From the NCBI GenBank assembly GCA_030147805.1, contig JASBUR010000029.1:1-50312 (forward strand): DNA of 50,312 nt. Direction: 5' to 3'. Of the stretch, positions 14,656 to 23,484 are shown in pieces (position 1 is the stretch's first letter; every line of letters starts with the position of its first letter). This stretch comes from Sphingomonadaceae bacterium (GTDB taxonomy: Bacteria; Pseudomonadota; Alphaproteobacteria; Sphingomonadales; Sphingomonadaceae). Under the pieces are notes generated by a model. It was not told where the DNA came from, ran no database searches, and worked only from the letters and a program-made list of their open reading frames with translations. Position numbers and translations under genes: made by a program.

Positions 14656-15747
14656 CTACCGGTCCGTTGTCATCGCCAGCGCCGCGCCGGGCTCGGGCGT
14701 CGCGCCCGGTGGGCGGCGGCCCGGCGCCGGCGCGCGGGTATCGACGGTGACGTCGGCGCTGAGCCCGGCGAGCAGCGGCCGCGGCGGGCGCCCTTCGATG
14801 GCGATGCGGACCGGCACGCGCTGGACGACCTTGACCCAATTGCCGGTCGCATTCTGCGCCGGAAGCACCGAGAATTCGGCGCCGGTGCCGGCACCGATGC
14901 TGGCGACGCGGCCGTGCAGCTCGACGTCGGGATAGGCGTCGAGCTCGACCGTCGCCGGCTGACCGACGCGCATGTTGGCGAGATCGGTCTCCTTGTAGTT
15001 GGCCTCGATCCAGATGCCCTGACCGCCGACGAGGCTGACCACGGGCAGTCCCGCCGCGATCACCTGACCAACCTGGAGGCGGTCGGTCTGGCTGACGATG
15101 CCGGGCCGCGGCGCGCGGATCTCGGTGCGCGCCAGGTCAAGCGCCGCCTTGTCGCGTTTGGCCAGTGCCGCCAGGACCTGCGGGTGGCGGTCGATCGGCT
15201 GGCTGGCGCTCGAGGCGGCGGCCGCCTTGGCGCGCTCGTCCTCGGCGCGTGCCGCGGCGAGCTTCGCGCGGGCTTCCTGCAGGCTGTTCTGCGCCTGCTG
15301 GTAGGCGGCACGCGTGGTGAAGCCGCGCTTCAGCAGTTCGGATTGACGCTCGAAATTCTGCTGCTCGAACGCGAGGTCGGCGCGGGCGCCCTGTACGCCG
15401 GCATCGGACGCCCGCACCCCCGAACGCAGCTCCGCCACCGACAATCGGGCGTTCGCGACCGCCGCGTCGGCCTCCATCAGCGCGATGCGATAGGGACGCG
15501 GATCGATCCGGAACAGCAGGTCCCCCGGCGCGACCGGCTGGTTCTCGCGGACGGCCACCTCGGAGATGCGGCCGGAGACGTCGGCGCTGACCGACAGCAT
15601 GTCCTGCTGGATATAGGCGTTGTCGGTCGAAACGTAGCGCCCGCTGGTCAGGTAGAAATAGCCGCCGCCCGCCAGCAATGCCGCCGGCAGCGCCGCCATC
15701 AGCGCCATCCGCCCCCACCGTCGTGCTTCACCCGTGTCGCTACGCAT
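14656..15747 (-). CDS. emrA: EmrA-type membrane fusion protein (HlyD family)
   Basis: A 363-residue periplasmic adaptor with one N-terminal membrane anchor (ALMAALPAALLAGGGYFYL). A biotinyl-lipoyl-like half-motif (STDNAYIQQDMLSVSADVSG, then ISEVAVRENQPVAPGDLLF) follows. A coiled-coil hairpin rich in Ala/Gln/Glu/Arg comes next, then a second lipoyl half (IRAPRPGIVSQ) and a beta-barrel domain (WIEANYKETDLANMRVGQPA). It links EmrB to an outer-membrane channel. The ATG at 15747 overlaps the marR stop by one base (TGATG); a GTG one codon earlier is also possible. Confidence 0.9.
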   Translation of the reverse strand: MRSDTGEARRWGRMALMAALPAALLAGGGYFYLTSGRYVSTDNAYIQQDMLSVSADVSGRISEVAVRENQPVAPGDLLFRIDPRPYRIALMEADAAVANARLSVAELRSGVRASDAGVQGARADLAFEQQNFERQSELLKRGFTTRAAYQQAQNSLQEARAKLAAARAEDERAKAAAASSASQPIDRHPQVLAALAKRDKAALDLARTEIRAPRPGIVSQTDRLQVGQVIAAGLPVVSLVGGQGIWIEANYKETDLANMRVGQPATVELDAYPDVELHGRVASIGAGTGAEFSVLPAQNATGNWVKVVQRVPVRIAIEGRPPRPLLAGLSADVTVDTRAPAPGRRPPGATPEPGAALAMTTDR

Positions 15748-16202
15748 CACCTGGTCTCTTTCTTGAGCGCGCCGTCGTCGCTCGGCCGTGTCGAGAGATT
15801 GAGGCGGATGCGCCCCAGGCTCGCCGCGAGCGCGTCGCGCGCCGGCGCGTCGAGGCCGGCCAACGCCTCATCGAGAACCCGGTCGCCGATCTCGCGCATG
15901 TTCGCGAGCAGGGGTCGCGCCTTGTCGGTCAGGAACAGCCGCCAGGCCCGCCGGTCGGTCGGATCGGCGCGCCGCTCGACGAGATCGGCATCCTGCAGCC
16001 GGTCGAGCATGCGGCAGAGCGTGATCGCTTCCACTTCGAGATGGTCGGCAAGCCCGCCCTGGTTGGTCCCCTCGAGCCGCGACAGCGCGAACAGCACCTG
16101 CCACTGCGGTCGCGTGACCCCGATGGCGCGCGCATATTGATCGAAGCGCCGGCGCAGCAGGCGCGACGTATCGCTGAGCAGAAATCCGAGCGAATCCGAC
16201 AT
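15747..16202 (-). CDS. MarR-family transcriptional regulator of the efflux operon
   Basis: A 151-residue winged-helix regulator. The MarR core is clear: DQYARAIGVTRPQWQVLFAL, the recognition helix EVEAITLCRMLDRLQ, and the wing ERRADPTDRRAWRLFLT. It heads the operon with emrA and emrB, so by analogy with EmrR/MprA it probably represses the operon and is released by the pump's substrates. The start is taken at ATG 16202 (MSDSLGFLL); ATG 16223 would add seven residues. Neither has a ribosome site, so the transcript could be leaderless. A very long upstream frame is antisense to the next gene and not real. Confidence 0.85.
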   Translation of the reverse strand: MSDSLGFLLSDTSRLLRRRFDQYARAIGVTRPQWQVLFALSRLEGTNQGGLADHLEVEAITLCRMLDRLQDADLVERRADPTDRRAWRLFLTDKARPLLANMREIGDRVLDEALAGLDAPARDALAASLGRIRLNLSTRPSDDGALKKETR

Positions 16203-16219
16203 CGGCGCCGAAATAGTAA

Positions 16220-16236
16220 GCATACGTAATATGTGC
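16220..16236. promoter_or_regulatory. Candidate MarR operator in the marR/VCBS divergent region
   Basis: GCATACGTAATATGTGC is an imperfect 17-bp palindrome (10 of 17 positions symmetrical, with GCA/TGC ends) in an AT-rich patch next to the marR start. Autoregulation from such a site is usual for MarR proteins. The assignment rests on position and partial symmetry only. Confidence 0.3.
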
Positions 16237-16316
16237 AAGGACGAAGTCGCTACCGCCGATTTTCCCCGCGCTTCGATTATGGTACGAAACGCACTATGAC
16301 GACAAAGGGGGGCGCT

Positions 16317-17831
16317 ATGCGCGGATGTGCGATCGGTCTGTTGGCACTGTGGGCAGGCGCGGCGGTGGCGGCGACCTGCCCCGCCCCGTCCTTCGAGACT
16401 GCCGACCTCAGGCTGGACGACGGTACCGTCGAGCGCGGCTGGCCCGGCGGCATCAGCCTCGTCGACGCCGATGGCGACGGCGACGTCGATGTCTTCGCGA
16501 CGCAGGGCTATGACACCTCGCTCGGCCGGCTCGCCGCCAACGTCTCGCGGCTGTACCTCAACGACGGCAGGGGGCGCTTCAGTGCGGCGCCGGTGAGCGG
16601 CATCAACATGGTGGCCCGGCCCGCGTCGGGCAGCAGCTGGGCCGACGTCGATGGCGACGGCGACCTCGACGCCTTCGTGCCGACGCAGTTGCGCCGCGCC
16701 GACCTCTATTATCGCAACCTCGGCGAGGGCCGCTTCGTCGCCGACGACCTCGGCTCCGCCACCGCTACCAAGGGCAGCAATTTCTCGTCGACCTGGGCCG
16801 ATCTCGACGGCGACGGCGACATGGACCTGCTGGTGGGCGGCCCGGCGCTCGAGCCGGCCGAGCCGATGCTGGTCTTCCGCAACGACGAGGGACGCTTCGT
16901 CGAGGTCAAGGACCACCCGCTCAACAACGGCGCCAGCAACGGCGGTTCGGTCGTTGCGGCCGATTTCGACAATGATGGCGACAGCGACGTGCTGGTCGCC
17001 AACAGCGATCTCAGTCGGCGCAGCGGCCTGCCGCCCGCCGCGGTCGAGCATCCGCTGCTCTACCGCAACGACGGCGGCTGGACCTTTGTCGCGACCCAGG
17101 GGCAGGGCTTTGCGTCGGCGGCGGCGTTTCCGGCCCTGTCGACGGCGAGCGGCGACGTCGACAATGACGGTGACCTCGACCTCGTCCTGGGCATGGTCGG
17201 CGACTCGAAGACGGACCTGCGCGACCGGCTGCTGCTGAACGACGGTCGCGGCGGCTTCGTCGCGACGCCGGCCGATTTCGGCGAGCATCGCGGGATGCAG
17301 GCGGCGCTCGCGCTCGCCGATTTCAACGGCGATGGCCATCTCGACCTGCTCGCCGCGGCCTATGACGAGCCGATCGACATCCATGTCGGCGACGGACGGG
17401 GCGGCTTCCCCACCAAGCTCCGGATCGACCGTCGCCACTCGCATTCGTCTGCCGCGGTGGCGGATCTCGATGGCGACGGCCGGCTCGACATCGTCATCGG
17501 CTCCTGGGCCGAGGGGACCGGCGGACAGCCGATCAGCCTGCTGATGAACCGAACGCCGCGTTGCGGGTCGTGGATCGAGATCGAACTTCGCGGCACCAAC
17601 GGCGGGCTCAACCCGCCGGGATCGCGCGTCACGCTGGTGACGCAGGGCGGCACCCGCCAGCTTCGCGAGGCGAGCGCGCAAACCGGGTTCCGCAGCCTCG
17701 GCGCCAACTTCTTTCTCTTCGCCGTGCCACCAGGCGAGCGCCTCGCGAAGGCGATCGTGCGCTGGCCCGACGGGCAGGTCCGGGAGATCGCGGCGCCGCC
17801 GGTCAACCGCCGGCTCACGGTAAGGCGATGA
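16317..17831 (+). CDS. Secreted VCBS/FG-GAP repeat protein with ASPIC/UnbV C-terminus
   Basis: A 504-residue protein with a Sec signal peptide (MRGCAIGLLALWAGAAVAA). About seven calcium-binding Asp-rich repeats are visible, for example DADGDGDVDVF, DVDGDGDLDAF, DLDGDGDMDLL, DFDNDGDSDVL, DVDNDGDLDLV and DLDGDGRLDIV. They predict a beta-propeller. The end (IEIELRGTNGG, GSRVTLVTQGG, AIVRWPDGQVREI) is an ASPIC/UnbV domain. Such proteins are exported and may bind surfaces or polysaccharides; the specific role is unknown. AAAGGGGGG at 16304-16312 supports the ATG at 16317. It is divergent from marR. Confidence 0.87.
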   Translation: MRGCAIGLLALWAGAAVAATCPAPSFETADLRLDDGTVERGWPGGISLVDADGDGDVDVFATQGYDTSLGRLAANVSRLYLNDGRGRFSAAPVSGINMVARPASGSSWADVDGDGDLDAFVPTQLRRADLYYRNLGEGRFVADDLGSATATKGSNFSSTWADLDGDGDMDLLVGGPALEPAEPMLVFRNDEGRFVEVKDHPLNNGASNGGSVVAADFDNDGDSDVLVANSDLSRRSGLPPAAVEHPLLYRNDGGWTFVATQGQGFASAAAFPALSTASGDVDNDGDLDLVLGMVGDSKTDLRDRLLLNDGRGGFVATPADFGEHRGMQAALALADFNGDGHLDLLAAAYDEPIDIHVGDGRGGFPTKLRIDRRHSHSSAAVADLDGDGRLDIVIGSWAEGTGGQPISLLMNRTPRCGSWIEIELRGTNGGLNPPGSRVTLVTQGGTRQLREASAQTGFRSLGANFFLFAVPPGERLAKAIVRWPDGQVREIAAPPVNRRLTVRR

Positions 17832-17922
17832 CCGCCGGCCCGATTCAGGGCATTATCGATACGGCAGCGCAAAGGAGTGCCGATTCGGCAGACCGTGCGT
17901 TGACGGTTCGATAGGAGGCCCC

Positions 17923-18384
17923 ATGCGCACCGCTCTACGCTTCGCCCTGTTGTTGTCGGTCCTGCCGCTGCCGGCGATGGCCCAGGACGCCGTCGATCCC
18001 GCGGTGACGGCGCGCGCGGCCGAGGCGGCCGCCGACCAGTCGACGATGACGGTGATCGAGAATTATCGCCGCGTCACGGTGACGGTCTACGGCGAGGATC
18101 CCTGCCCGGCGGCGCAGAGCCCCGACGAGATCGTCGTCTGTGCACGCCTTCCCGAAACCGAACGATTCCGCCTCGGCACGCTGGTGCCGCCGACCGGCGT
18201 GTCGGAACCGCAGGAGCGTCTCGAGCAGGGCGGCGTCGGCCGCACGCTCGGCACCGACGACGTCCGGCTCGCCGGCGGCACCGGCTCGTGCACCCCGGTC
18301 GGGCCGGGCGGCCTCACCGGCTGCAACAAGGGCATCAACATTCTCGCCATCGGCGAAGCGCTCAACGCGCTCGTGACCGAATAG
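17923..18384 (+). CDS. Small secreted protein of unknown function
   Basis: A 153-residue protein with a Sec signal peptide (MRTALRFALLLSVLPLPAMA). The mature part contains EDPCPAAQSPDEIVVCARLPE, a segment I associate with small exported proteins of sphingomonads. Four cysteines (about residues 64, 74, 125 and 134) could form two disulfides. The C-terminal part is Gly-rich and ends with a hydrophobic helix. It lies about 90 bp after the VCBS-repeat gene with an AGGAGG-like site (GATAGGAGGCCCC) before the ATG. No enzymatic motif is visible. Confidence 0.7.
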   Translation: MRTALRFALLLSVLPLPAMAQDAVDPAVTARAAEAAADQSTMTVIENYRRVTVTVYGEDPCPAAQSPDEIVVCARLPETERFRLGTLVPPTGVSEPQERLEQGGVGRTLGTDDVRLAGGTGSCTPVGPGGLTGCNKGINILAIGEALNALVTE

Positions 18385-18387
18385 GCG

Positions 18388-19668
18388 CTACGCCAGCGCG
18401 ATGCCCGTCGACGGCGTGCTGCCGCTCAGCACCAGCAGCGCGTCGAAGCCGTGGATCGCCCGAACGAGGTCGGGATCGGCGGTCTTTGCCTGGCGCGCCG
18501 ACAGGATTGGCCGCAGCGGGCGCAGGTCGATCAGCGTCGGTACCGCCGGATCGGCGAGGGCGGCGAGCGGCGCCACACCGAAGCCGATCGACGGATCCGC
18601 CGGCGCGGCGACATAGCCGAGCGTGGCGGGATCGAACACCGCCTGCTGCGCGCCAACCCCGGCGCCGACGAGCAGGTGGAAGGAGCGGCCGCCCTCGAGT
18701 TCGGCAATGGCGGGCGCGAATTCGCCGATATCATAGACCTCGGTCGCGCTCCGGCCGCGCGCGGCATGCGAGGCACCGAATTTGAACAGCGCGCGCGGCG
18801 CCCGGCCCGCCGCCTTCTCGGCGAGCCAGTGGCGCCGGAGGTTCGACCGCAGGAAGGCGGCGCGGCGCGCGTTCGAGGCCCAGCCCTGGCCGCCGACCCA
18901 CAGCTTGTTGATCTCGAGCGTTTCCTCGAGCGTATCGAGAATCCAGGCCGATGCCGCGTCGGGCGTGGGCCACGCTCGGCGAACCGCCCGCACCAGATCG
19001 GGATCGCCCGAGAATGCGAAGATGTGCCGGAAGTCGCGCGTCGCCAGCAGCCGCGCGCGCGCATCGGTCGCAGCAGTCCGCAATGCCTCGACGGCAGCGC
19101 GCGCCGCCGCTGGCGCCGCCCCGCGCAGGCGCTCGACCAGAAGCGGATCGCCCATCACCTCATAGTCGAGGCCCCAGAGCCGGTAGCCGCCCGCGGCGCT
19201 GAGCTCGGCCAGCAGCCGCGCCTCCTCGCGCATCGCATAGAAGGCGACGCCGGGCGGGTTCGCGCGCATGAAGCGCTCGATTCCGGCATAGCCGCCCGCC
19301 GCCGCCGCCTCGAGCATCTCGGCGATCGGCGGCGACACCTCGATCGCCAGCCGCTCGTAGCCGGCGGGCTTGAGCGCCGCGGCGAGCTGCGAGACCAGCC
19401 GCGGCACCTCGGCGACGCCATGCTCTTCGCCGATCAGGAAGAAGTGGGCGGCGCGGCCCTCCGCAACCAGCTTCTCCCAGCCGGGACCCGAAAAGCGACC
19501 CTTGGCGAAGGGCATCGGCATCCGGTGGTCGCGCGCCGCGGCGACCAGCCGCTCGACCAGCGGGGCGGGCGCCGCCGATACCGGCGCCGGGGTAGCGGCG
19601 GGAAGCGCCGAGGCGGCGACCGACAGGCCGGCGGCGGTCAGCAGCGAGCGGCGAGTGACAGTGCCCAT
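18388..19668 (-). CDS. Tat-exported EreA/ChaN-like family protein
   Basis: A 426-residue protein that begins MGTVTRRSLLTAAGLSVAA, a twin-arginine signal. The mature part contains FFLIGEEHGVAEVPRL, then RLAIEVSPPIAEML and a later LFKFGASHAARG. These recall the GExxHG signatures of the EreA/ChaN-like superfamily, which holds erythromycin esterases and heme-uptake proteins. The substrate cannot be inferred and macrolide resistance should not be assumed. The start is the Met directly before the RR motif; the frame is open for 82 more codons upstream but gives no sensible protein. Its stop lies three bases from that of the convergent small secreted protein. Confidence 0.65.
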   Translation of the reverse strand: MGTVTRRSLLTAAGLSVAASALPAATPAPVSAAPAPLVERLVAAARDHRMPMPFAKGRFSGPGWEKLVAEGRAAHFFLIGEEHGVAEVPRLVSQLAAALKPAGYERLAIEVSPPIAEMLEAAAAGGYAGIERFMRANPPGVAFYAMREEARLLAELSAAGGYRLWGLDYEVMGDPLLVERLRGAAPAAARAAVEALRTAATDARARLLATRDFRHIFAFSGDPDLVRAVRRAWPTPDAASAWILDTLEETLEINKLWVGGQGWASNARRAAFLRSNLRRHWLAEKAAGRAPRALFKFGASHAARGRSATEVYDIGEFAPAIAELEGGRSFHLLVGAGVGAQQAVFDPATLGYVAAPADPSIGFGVAPLAALADPAVPTLIDLRPLRPILSARQAKTADPDLVRAIHGFDALLVLSGSTPSTGIALA

Positions 19669-20009
19669 CAGTGACAGGTCCGGGCGGCGCAGGAGGCATG
19701 GGTCGACATGACGGTCTCCATTGTGAGCTGCGGCAAATATCGCGGCAGCCTCGAAGCAAGCGCAAGGGCCATGCCAACAAATTACTGCACTGTATTGTAG
19801 AGATAATTCGGCAACCTGCCGGGTGCGCTCGGCGCCTCGCGCCAAGCCTTGGCGGATTTTTCGCCCGTGGCGTCGAGCCGCTTCCCGATGCGCGCGCGCC
19901 GCCGCCGCCAGCATCCTGCGGATTTTACGGGGGCCGTTAGCGGCTTATTAGGCATTCGGCTTCATGGTGACGGAGATTGGGTGGCCGCGGCTGCCGCATC
20001 AACGGAGCA
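19669..20009. other. 341-bp divergent intergenic region, no gene seen
   Basis: It separates the EreA-like gene (minus) from the diguanylate cyclase gene (plus). An AT-richer patch at about 19771-19812 (containing TTACTGCACTGTATTGTAGAG) is the most likely place for promoters. I see no credible coding frame, tRNA or terminator here. Confidence 0.5.
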
Positions 20010-20972
20010 ATGGGCAAATCGATGTCGATGGCGGAAGCGATCATGACCACGGGGGCTCCGCCGGCCGACCTCTATCGCCTCATCACCGAGAATGTCTGCG
20101 ACGGCGTCCTCTACATCGGCTTCGGCGACACCTGCCAATATGCGTCGCCGTCGGTCGAGGAGATCATCGGCCGCGACGCGACGGCGATGTTCGGCCTCAG
20201 CATTCTCGATCTTGTCCATCCCGACGACAAGGCGCAGGTGCATCGCCATTATGAGGAGCTGATCGGCGGCAGCCGCGATCGCTTTACCGTCGAGTTCCGC
20301 GCCGCGCACAGCAACGGGCGCTGGATCTGGCTCGAGGCCAGCGCGCGCGCGGTAACCGGCGGCGACGGGCGCAGCGCGGTGACCTCGGTCCGCGACATCC
20401 GCTGGCGTAAGCAGCTCGAGGCGCAGCTGCTCGAAGCGCTCACCGAGGCCGAGGAGAAGGCCGAGGAGCTCGAACGGCTGGCGACCACCGACATGCTGAC
20501 CGGTCTCGCCAATCGTCGCCGCTTTCTCGGCGAGCTTGACAGCGCGGCACAGGGCTCGGCCGCGTTGGCGATCTGCGACATCGACCATTTCAAGCGCATC
20601 AACGACCTCTACGGCCATGCCGCCGGCGACGAGGCGCTGCGCTGCTTCGCCGAGGTCGCGCAGCGGGCCTTCCCCAACGGGCTGGTCGGGCGCATCGGCG
20701 GCGAGGAGTTCGCGATTCTGCTGCCCGAGGCCTCGCTGGCGATGGCGGTCACGCAGTGCGAGGCCTTTCTCGCCGAACTCGGCCGCCAAAGCTGGCGCCT
20801 GTCTTCGGGCGACCATGTCACGCTCGGTGCCAGCATCGGCGTAGCCACCACGCCCTGCGCCGATGCGTCGGAACTGATGCTGCGCGCCGACCGGCTGCTC
20901 TATGTCGCCAAGCGCAGCGGGCGCGCCCGCGTCGCCGCCGAATGCAGCGGGGAGCGTCGCGCCGTCGCCTAG
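20010..20972 (+). CDS. PAS-GGDEF diguanylate cyclase
   Basis: A 320-residue protein. A PAS domain (about residues 15-135, with LYRLITENVCDGVLYIG, YASPSVEEIIGRD, LVHPDDKAQV and WIWLEASARAV) joins through a short coiled coil (LLEALTEAEEKAEELERLAT) to a GGDEF domain. DMLTGLANRRRF, ICDIDHFKRINDLYGH and the active-site GGEEF are intact, so it should make cyclic di-GMP. The usual inhibitory I-site (RxxD upstream of GGEEF) is absent (FPNG there). No membrane segment is seen, so it is cytoplasmic. ATG 20010 with a nearby GGAG is chosen; TTG 19977 and ATG 20022 are alternatives. Confidence 0.88.
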   Translation: MGKSMSMAEAIMTTGAPPADLYRLITENVCDGVLYIGFGDTCQYASPSVEEIIGRDATAMFGLSILDLVHPDDKAQVHRHYEELIGGSRDRFTVEFRAAHSNGRWIWLEASARAVTGGDGRSAVTSVRDIRWRKQLEAQLLEALTEAEEKAEELERLATTDMLTGLANRRRFLGELDSAAQGSAALAICDIDHFKRINDLYGHAAGDEALRCFAEVAQRAFPNGLVGRIGGEEFAILLPEASLAMAVTQCEAFLAELGRQSWRLSSGDHVTLGASIGVATTPCADASELMLRADRLLYVAKRSGRARVAAECSGERRAVA

Positions 20973-21313
20973 AAGGCCGCCGGGAATCGATGAACGCCGC
21001 TCGGATCGAGCGCAAGCGCGTCGATCGCGATGACGGCCGTCAACGGCAGCGCGCCGTAAAGGTGCGGAAACAGCGCCCCGCCGCGCGACGATTCCCATTT
21101 CAGCGCTGCGCCGAGCGCTGCCGCATCGACGGTCAGCAACACCAGCCCCGCCTGGCCGGCGAAATGCTTCGCCGCGGTCTCTGCGGCCTGCGCCGCGGTC
21201 GAGAAATGGATGAAGCCGTCGCGACGGTCGTGCGCGGAGCCCTCATAGATGCCGGCCGCCTGCGCCGCGGCCCATTCGTCCGCCGCCATGATCTTGTAGA
21301 TGCGCTCGCTCAT
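20969..21313 (-). CDS. DUF952 family protein
   Basis: A 114-residue protein with the DUF952 pattern: RIYKIMAADEWAAAQAAGIY, GSAHDRRDGFIHFSTAAQ, LVLLTVDAAAL and a late FPHLYGALPLTAV. The fold is related to ADP-ribosyltransferase-like domains, but the function is unknown. It is a single gene whose stop overlaps that of the convergent diguanylate cyclase by four bases (CTAG). A longer reading is not available. Confidence 0.82.
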   Translation of the reverse strand: MSERIYKIMAADEWAAAQAAGIYEGSAHDRRDGFIHFSTAAQAAETAAKHFAGQAGLVLLTVDAAALGAALKWESSRGGALFPHLYGALPLTAVIAIDALALDPSGVHRFPAAF

Positions 21314-21427
21314 CGCTTCGCCTTAGCGGGTCGGCGGGCGGCGGCCAATGCGCGGACCGGTCGCAAAACTGGCAGGAGGCGTGCCGCGCGGCGGCTGCTA
21401 TCGCTGGTCGAAACAAGGGAGCGACGG

Positions 21428-22318
21428 ATGGCGCAGACGACGGCGAACGGCATCGATCTCGAATATGAACGTTTCGGTCCGGCGGCTGCCGAACCGGTGC
21501 TGCTCATCATGGGGCTGGGGGCGCAGCTGACGCTGTGGCCGGTCGAGCTGTGCGAGGCGCTGGTGGCGCGCGGTTTCCACGTCATCCGCTTCGACAATCG
21601 CGACGTCGGCCTGTCGACCAAGTTCGACGCCGCCGGCGTGCCCGACCTGCCCGCCGTGCTCGGCGCGATGATGGCCGGGCAGGCGCCGCAGGTGCCCTAT
21701 CGGCTCGACGACATGGCGGCCGATGCGGTCGGGCTGCTCGACGCGCTCGGCATCGATGCGGCGCACATCGTCGGCGCCTCGATGGGCGGGATGATCGCGC
21801 AGCTCGTCGCCGCCGGCTTTCCCGCGCGGACGCGCTCGCTGACCTCGATCATGTCGACCACCGGCAACCCGATGCTGCCGCCCGCCACCCCGGAGGCGAT
21901 CGGCGTGCTGATGTCGCGGCCGCAGGGCGGCGACGTCGACTCGCTCGTCGACTTCGGCGTGAAAGCCGCGCGGGTGATCGGCAGCCCGGGCTATCCCGCC
22001 GAGGAGGCGGCGCTGCGCGCCCGCATCCGCCGCGACGTCGAGCGATCGGTCTATCCGGCGGGCTTCGCCCGGCAGATGGCGGCGATCTACGCCAGCGGCG
22101 ACCGCCGCGCGCGGCTCGCCCAGGTGACCGCGCCGACCGTCGTCATCCACGGCACCGCCGACCCGCTGGTTCCGGTCGAAGGCGGTCGCGACACCGCGGC
22201 GAGCATCGCCGGTGCCGAGCTCATCGAGATCGACGGCATGGGACATGACCTGCCGTTGCCGCTCGTCGACCGCATCGCCGACGCCATCGCCGGGGCGGCG
22301 CGGCGCGCCAAGGCGTAA
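21428..22318 (+). CDS. Alpha/beta-hydrolase
   Basis: A 296-residue protein of the alpha/beta-hydrolase fold. The oxyanion-hole segment LLIMGLGAQ is followed by FDNRDVGLST. The nucleophile elbow GASMGGMIA supplies the catalytic serine. GTADPLVPVEGG supplies the acid and GMGHDLPLPL the histidine. The sequence resembles esterases and aclacinomycin-methylesterase-like hydrolases. GGGAG at 21417-21421 marks the start at 21428; the frame open far upstream is noise. It converges on the kynureninase-like gene. A role as N-formylkynurenine hydrolase is conceivable from position only. Confidence 0.85.
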   Translation: MAQTTANGIDLEYERFGPAAAEPVLLIMGLGAQLTLWPVELCEALVARGFHVIRFDNRDVGLSTKFDAAGVPDLPAVLGAMMAGQAPQVPYRLDDMAADAVGLLDALGIDAAHIVGASMGGMIAQLVAAGFPARTRSLTSIMSTTGNPMLPPATPEAIGVLMSRPQGGDVDSLVDFGVKAARVIGSPGYPAEEAALRARIRRDVERSVYPAGFARQMAAIYASGDRRARLAQVTAPTVVIHGTADPLVPVEGGRDTAASIAGAELIEIDGMGHDLPLPLVDRIADAIAGAARRAKA

Positions 22319-22332
22319 CTTAACGGGAGACT

Positions 22333-23484
22333 CTAGGCGAGGACCCGTCGCGCGATCCCGAGGAAGCGGTCGACGTCCCCGGCATCGTGATACGGGCCGA
22401 GACCGACGCGAAGCACGTCGTCGCGTACGTCGGTGACGACGTGCGCCGCGTCGAGCGCCGCCTTCCAGGCCGGCGCGTCGGGATGGCGGAAGGCGAGAAA
22501 GCGCGCGTGCGGCGCCCCGTCGATTGGGTTGAGCAGCTCGGCCGCGGCCAGCGGGCCGCTCAGCCCGGCCACCAGCTGACGCTGTAGCGCCTCGACATGC
22601 GCCGACACCGCGGCGGTCGTCAGTCCTTCGCGCCGGTAGAGGTCGAACACCGCCGCCAGCCGATAGAGGCCGCTCGGATCGAAGGTCGCGCCGAGGAAGC
22701 GCCGGCCGTCGGGGGCGTAGCCGACGGCATCGGCCGGCGCGGTCAGGTCCTCGAACTCGGCATACCAGCCCGTCGACACGGGACGCGGGCCGAAGCCGGG
22801 CGGCACGTGCAGGAAGGCGGCGCCTTCGCCCGCCATCGCATATTTATAGCCGCCCGCGGTGTAGAAGACGCGGTCGGCGACCGCCGAGAGGTCGGTCGGC
22901 ATCGCCATGAAGCCATGATAGCCGTCGATCACCAGCCAGGGCCCGTCGGGCCGCGACAGATGGGCGAGATCGAGCAGGCGCTCGAACACCCGCCCGGTCT
23001 TGAAGAAGACGTGGCTGGCAAAGACCAGATCGTGATCGCCGCTGCGCGCCCGGTCGGCGAAGCGATCGGCGAAGCTCTCCCACGGGTCGGTTGCCACCGC
23101 TTCGAGCTTGATATCGCCGCTTTCGACCCAGCGCGCCGCCTGGCGGCGGAAGCTGTGGAATTCGCCGTCGGTCGCCAGGACGCGCACCGGCCGTCGCCGC
23201 ACCGCCGACACCAGGCGGACGATGAATTCATGCGTGTTGGGCGCGAAGGCCAGGCTGTCGGGCGTGGGGAGGCCGAGTTCGGCGGCGATGCCCGCCTGCA
23301 CCGCGGGGACCTGCTCGCCGAAGATCTTGCTCCATTTATGGTCGGCGAGCGTGACGCCGTCCTCCCAGGCGGCGAGCTGCGCCTCGCGCGTGACGTCGGG
23401 CCACAGATGATGGCTGTGCGCCGCGACATGCAGCCGCCCCGGCGCGGCGGCGAGCGCGCGGCCGAACAGATGCTTCCAGCTCAC
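22333..23484 (-). CDS. Kynureninase-like class V aminotransferase-fold PLP enzyme
   Basis: A 383-residue fold-type I PLP protein. It has AAHSHHLWPDV near the N-terminus, APNTHEFIVRL, SHVFFKTGRVF, the cofactor-contacting VIDGYHGFMA and the PLP-lysine region TAGGYKYAMAGEGAAF. The GTG start at 23484 overlaps the tryptophan 2,3-dioxygenase stop (GTGA), so the two are translationally coupled. Position suggests it cleaves kynurenine to anthranilate and alanine. The sequence is not a textbook KynU as far as I can recall, so the activity is inferred from the operon. The frame reading further upstream is out of frame with the dioxygenase and not coding. Confidence 0.72.
   Translation of the reverse strand: MSWKHLFGRALAAAPGRLHVAAHSHHLWPDVTREAQLAAWEDGVTLADHKWSKIFGEQVPAVQAGIAAELGLPTPDSLAFAPNTHEFIVRLVSAVRRRPVRVLATDGEFHSFRRQAARWVESGDIKLEAVATDPWESFADRFADRARSGDHDLVFASHVFFKTGRVFERLLDLAHLSRPDGPWLVIDGYHGFMAMPTDLSAVADRVFYTAGGYKYAMAGEGAAFLHVPPGFGPRPVSTGWYAEFEDLTAPADAVGYAPDGRRFLGATFDPSGLYRLAAVFDLYRREGLTTAAVSAHVEALQRQLVAGLSGPLAAAELLNPIDGAPHARFLAFRHPDAPAWKAALDAAHVVTDVRDDVLRVGLGPYHDAGDVDRFLGIARRVLA

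Noticed and set aside
16203..17681. Long N-terminal extension of the MarR protein, possibly a fusion
   Set aside because: The extension is antisense to the VCBS-repeat gene and has no domain; the MarR domain begins normally at 16202.
18388..19668. Macrolide resistance from the EreA-like protein
   Set aside because: Only superfamily-level motifs are seen and the protein is Tat-exported; resistance cannot be supported.
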